A stretch of DNA of 46,308 nt from IMG/VR virus record IMGVR_UViG_3300018422_000001, positions 64,001-110,308 of that record; one strand, 5' to 3'. The stretch is from a virus. A program made the position numbers and the translations under genes. Below, one piece after another: positions 46,124 through 46,308 of this stretch (its first letter is position 1; the number at the start of each line of letters is the position of its first letter). The notes beneath the pieces are model-generated. The model was not told the DNA's origin. It saw only the letters and a list, made by a program, of their open reading frames with translations, and did no database searches.

Positions 46124-46308
46124 ATGTGCGACGGGAGGCACGACTCGACCGGCGCCGTCGGTGATCCCGTTTCCCGGCGGTCGCGGCCCGGCGCCCTCGA
46201 GCCCGGCGCCCTCGAGCCCGGCGCCCTCGAGCCCGGCGCCCTCGAGCCCGGCGCCCTCGAGCCCGGCGCCCTCGAGCCCGGCGCCCTCGAGCCCGGCGCC
46301 CTCGAGCC
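46124..46308 (+). CDS. Possible partial ORF of EPGAL repeats running off the right edge
   Basis: From ATG 46124 the frame is open to the end of the window (61 codons). After about 20 residues it consists of Glu-Pro-Gly-Ala-Leu repeated, encoded by exact 15-bp units. It diverges from the RHH-like gene with element copy C between, like the arrangement at 5.67-5.81 kb. It may be real coding sequence, or merely an open frame produced by the repeat. Confidence 0.3.
   Translation, partial: MCDGRHDSTGAVGDPVSRRSRPGALEPGALEPGALEPGALEPGALEPGALEPGALEPGALE
46186..46308. repeat. 15-bp tandem repeat at the right edge
   Basis: The unit GCCCGGCGCCCTCGA is repeated exactly about 8.2 times from 46186 to the last base. 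The array reaches the window edge, so its real length is unknown and this may be why the assembly stops here. Confidence 0.95.

Noticed and set aside
46186-46308. CRISPR or telomere-like array at the right edge
   Set aside because: Units are contiguous 15-mers without spacers; nothing supports a telomere.
1-46308. tRNA, rRNA, reverse transcriptase/DGR or retron genes
   Set aside because: I found no tRNA-like TTCGAAT arm in cloverleaf context and no YxDD reverse transcriptase motif.

Overview
This window looks like part of the genome of a large, GC-rich tailed phage, or a phage-derived contig. The evidence is a P2 gpI-type baseplate gene cut by the left edge, tail-fibre-like genes, a lysis cassette, a complete phage replication and recombination set, and a large terminase gene. 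Genes are packed with 1-4 bp stop/start overlaps, GTG and TTG starts are common, and I see no tRNA or rRNA genes. A gpI-type protein suggests a contractile tail. The host cannot be named from the sequence; a high-GC Gram-negative bacterium is plausible. Portal, capsid and most tail genes are missing, so the genome continues beyond the window, most simply between the right edge and the left edge.

Layout. 1-4.4 kb: tail/baseplate genes and an N-acetylmuramoyl-L-alanine amidase endolysin. 4.4-7.5 kb: small membrane proteins (holin and spanin candidates), a SLOG/DUF2493 protein, a ribbon-helix-helix (RHH) gene diverging from a pentapeptide-repeat gene, and two leftward genes ending at a strong terminator. 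7.86-8.48 kb: a 620-bp gene-free region with an AT-rich block, a hairpin, alternating purine-pyrimidine tracts, a palindrome and a terminator. 8.5-28.7 kb: the rightward replication/recombination block, holding an SF2 helicase, DnaB-like helicase, CHC2/TOPRIM primase, UvrD-like helicase, sigma factor, family B DNA polymerase, a UvsY-like candidate, a gp32-like candidate, DUF3310, a UvsX/RecA-like recombinase, gp47/gp46 (SbcD/SbcC), a RuvC-like resolvase and a DNA methyltransferase. 28.7-33.9 kb: a run of very small, mostly unrecognised genes. 33.9-39.8 kb: one leftward gene, a candidate small terminase, a serine recombinase, and a large terminase whose Walker A motif is split by an intein. 39.8-41.4 kb: small genes. 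41.4-46.1 kb: leftward genes, seven of them joined by 4-bp overlaps. The right edge is a 15-bp tandem repeat.

How the genes fit together. Polymerase, helicases, primase, SSB candidate, UvsX-like, UvsY-like, gp46/47-like and RuvC-like genes together describe a T4-like recombination-dependent replication machine. The phage sigma factor and a second protein with a sigma region-4-like helix-turn-helix suggest it redirects host transcription.

The most notable signals are: (1) an 18-bp palindrome TGTGGCCCCGGGGCCACA, seven exact or near copies scattered over 31 kb, mostly at gene borders; (2) a 337-residue intein in the terminase P-loop with the W/C/T residues of class 3 inteins and an Asp-to-Asn change in the first LAGLIDADG motif; (3) a 26-bp element identical at 5.77 and 45.81 kb with a third diverged copy at 46.08 kb, two copies lying exactly 20 nt before a start codon and next to RHH-like genes; (4) the structured non-coding region at 7.86-8.48 kb; (5) a 12-bp-stem hairpin in front of the serine recombinase between the terminase genes. 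All functional statements rest on motif reading by eye; no database search was possible.
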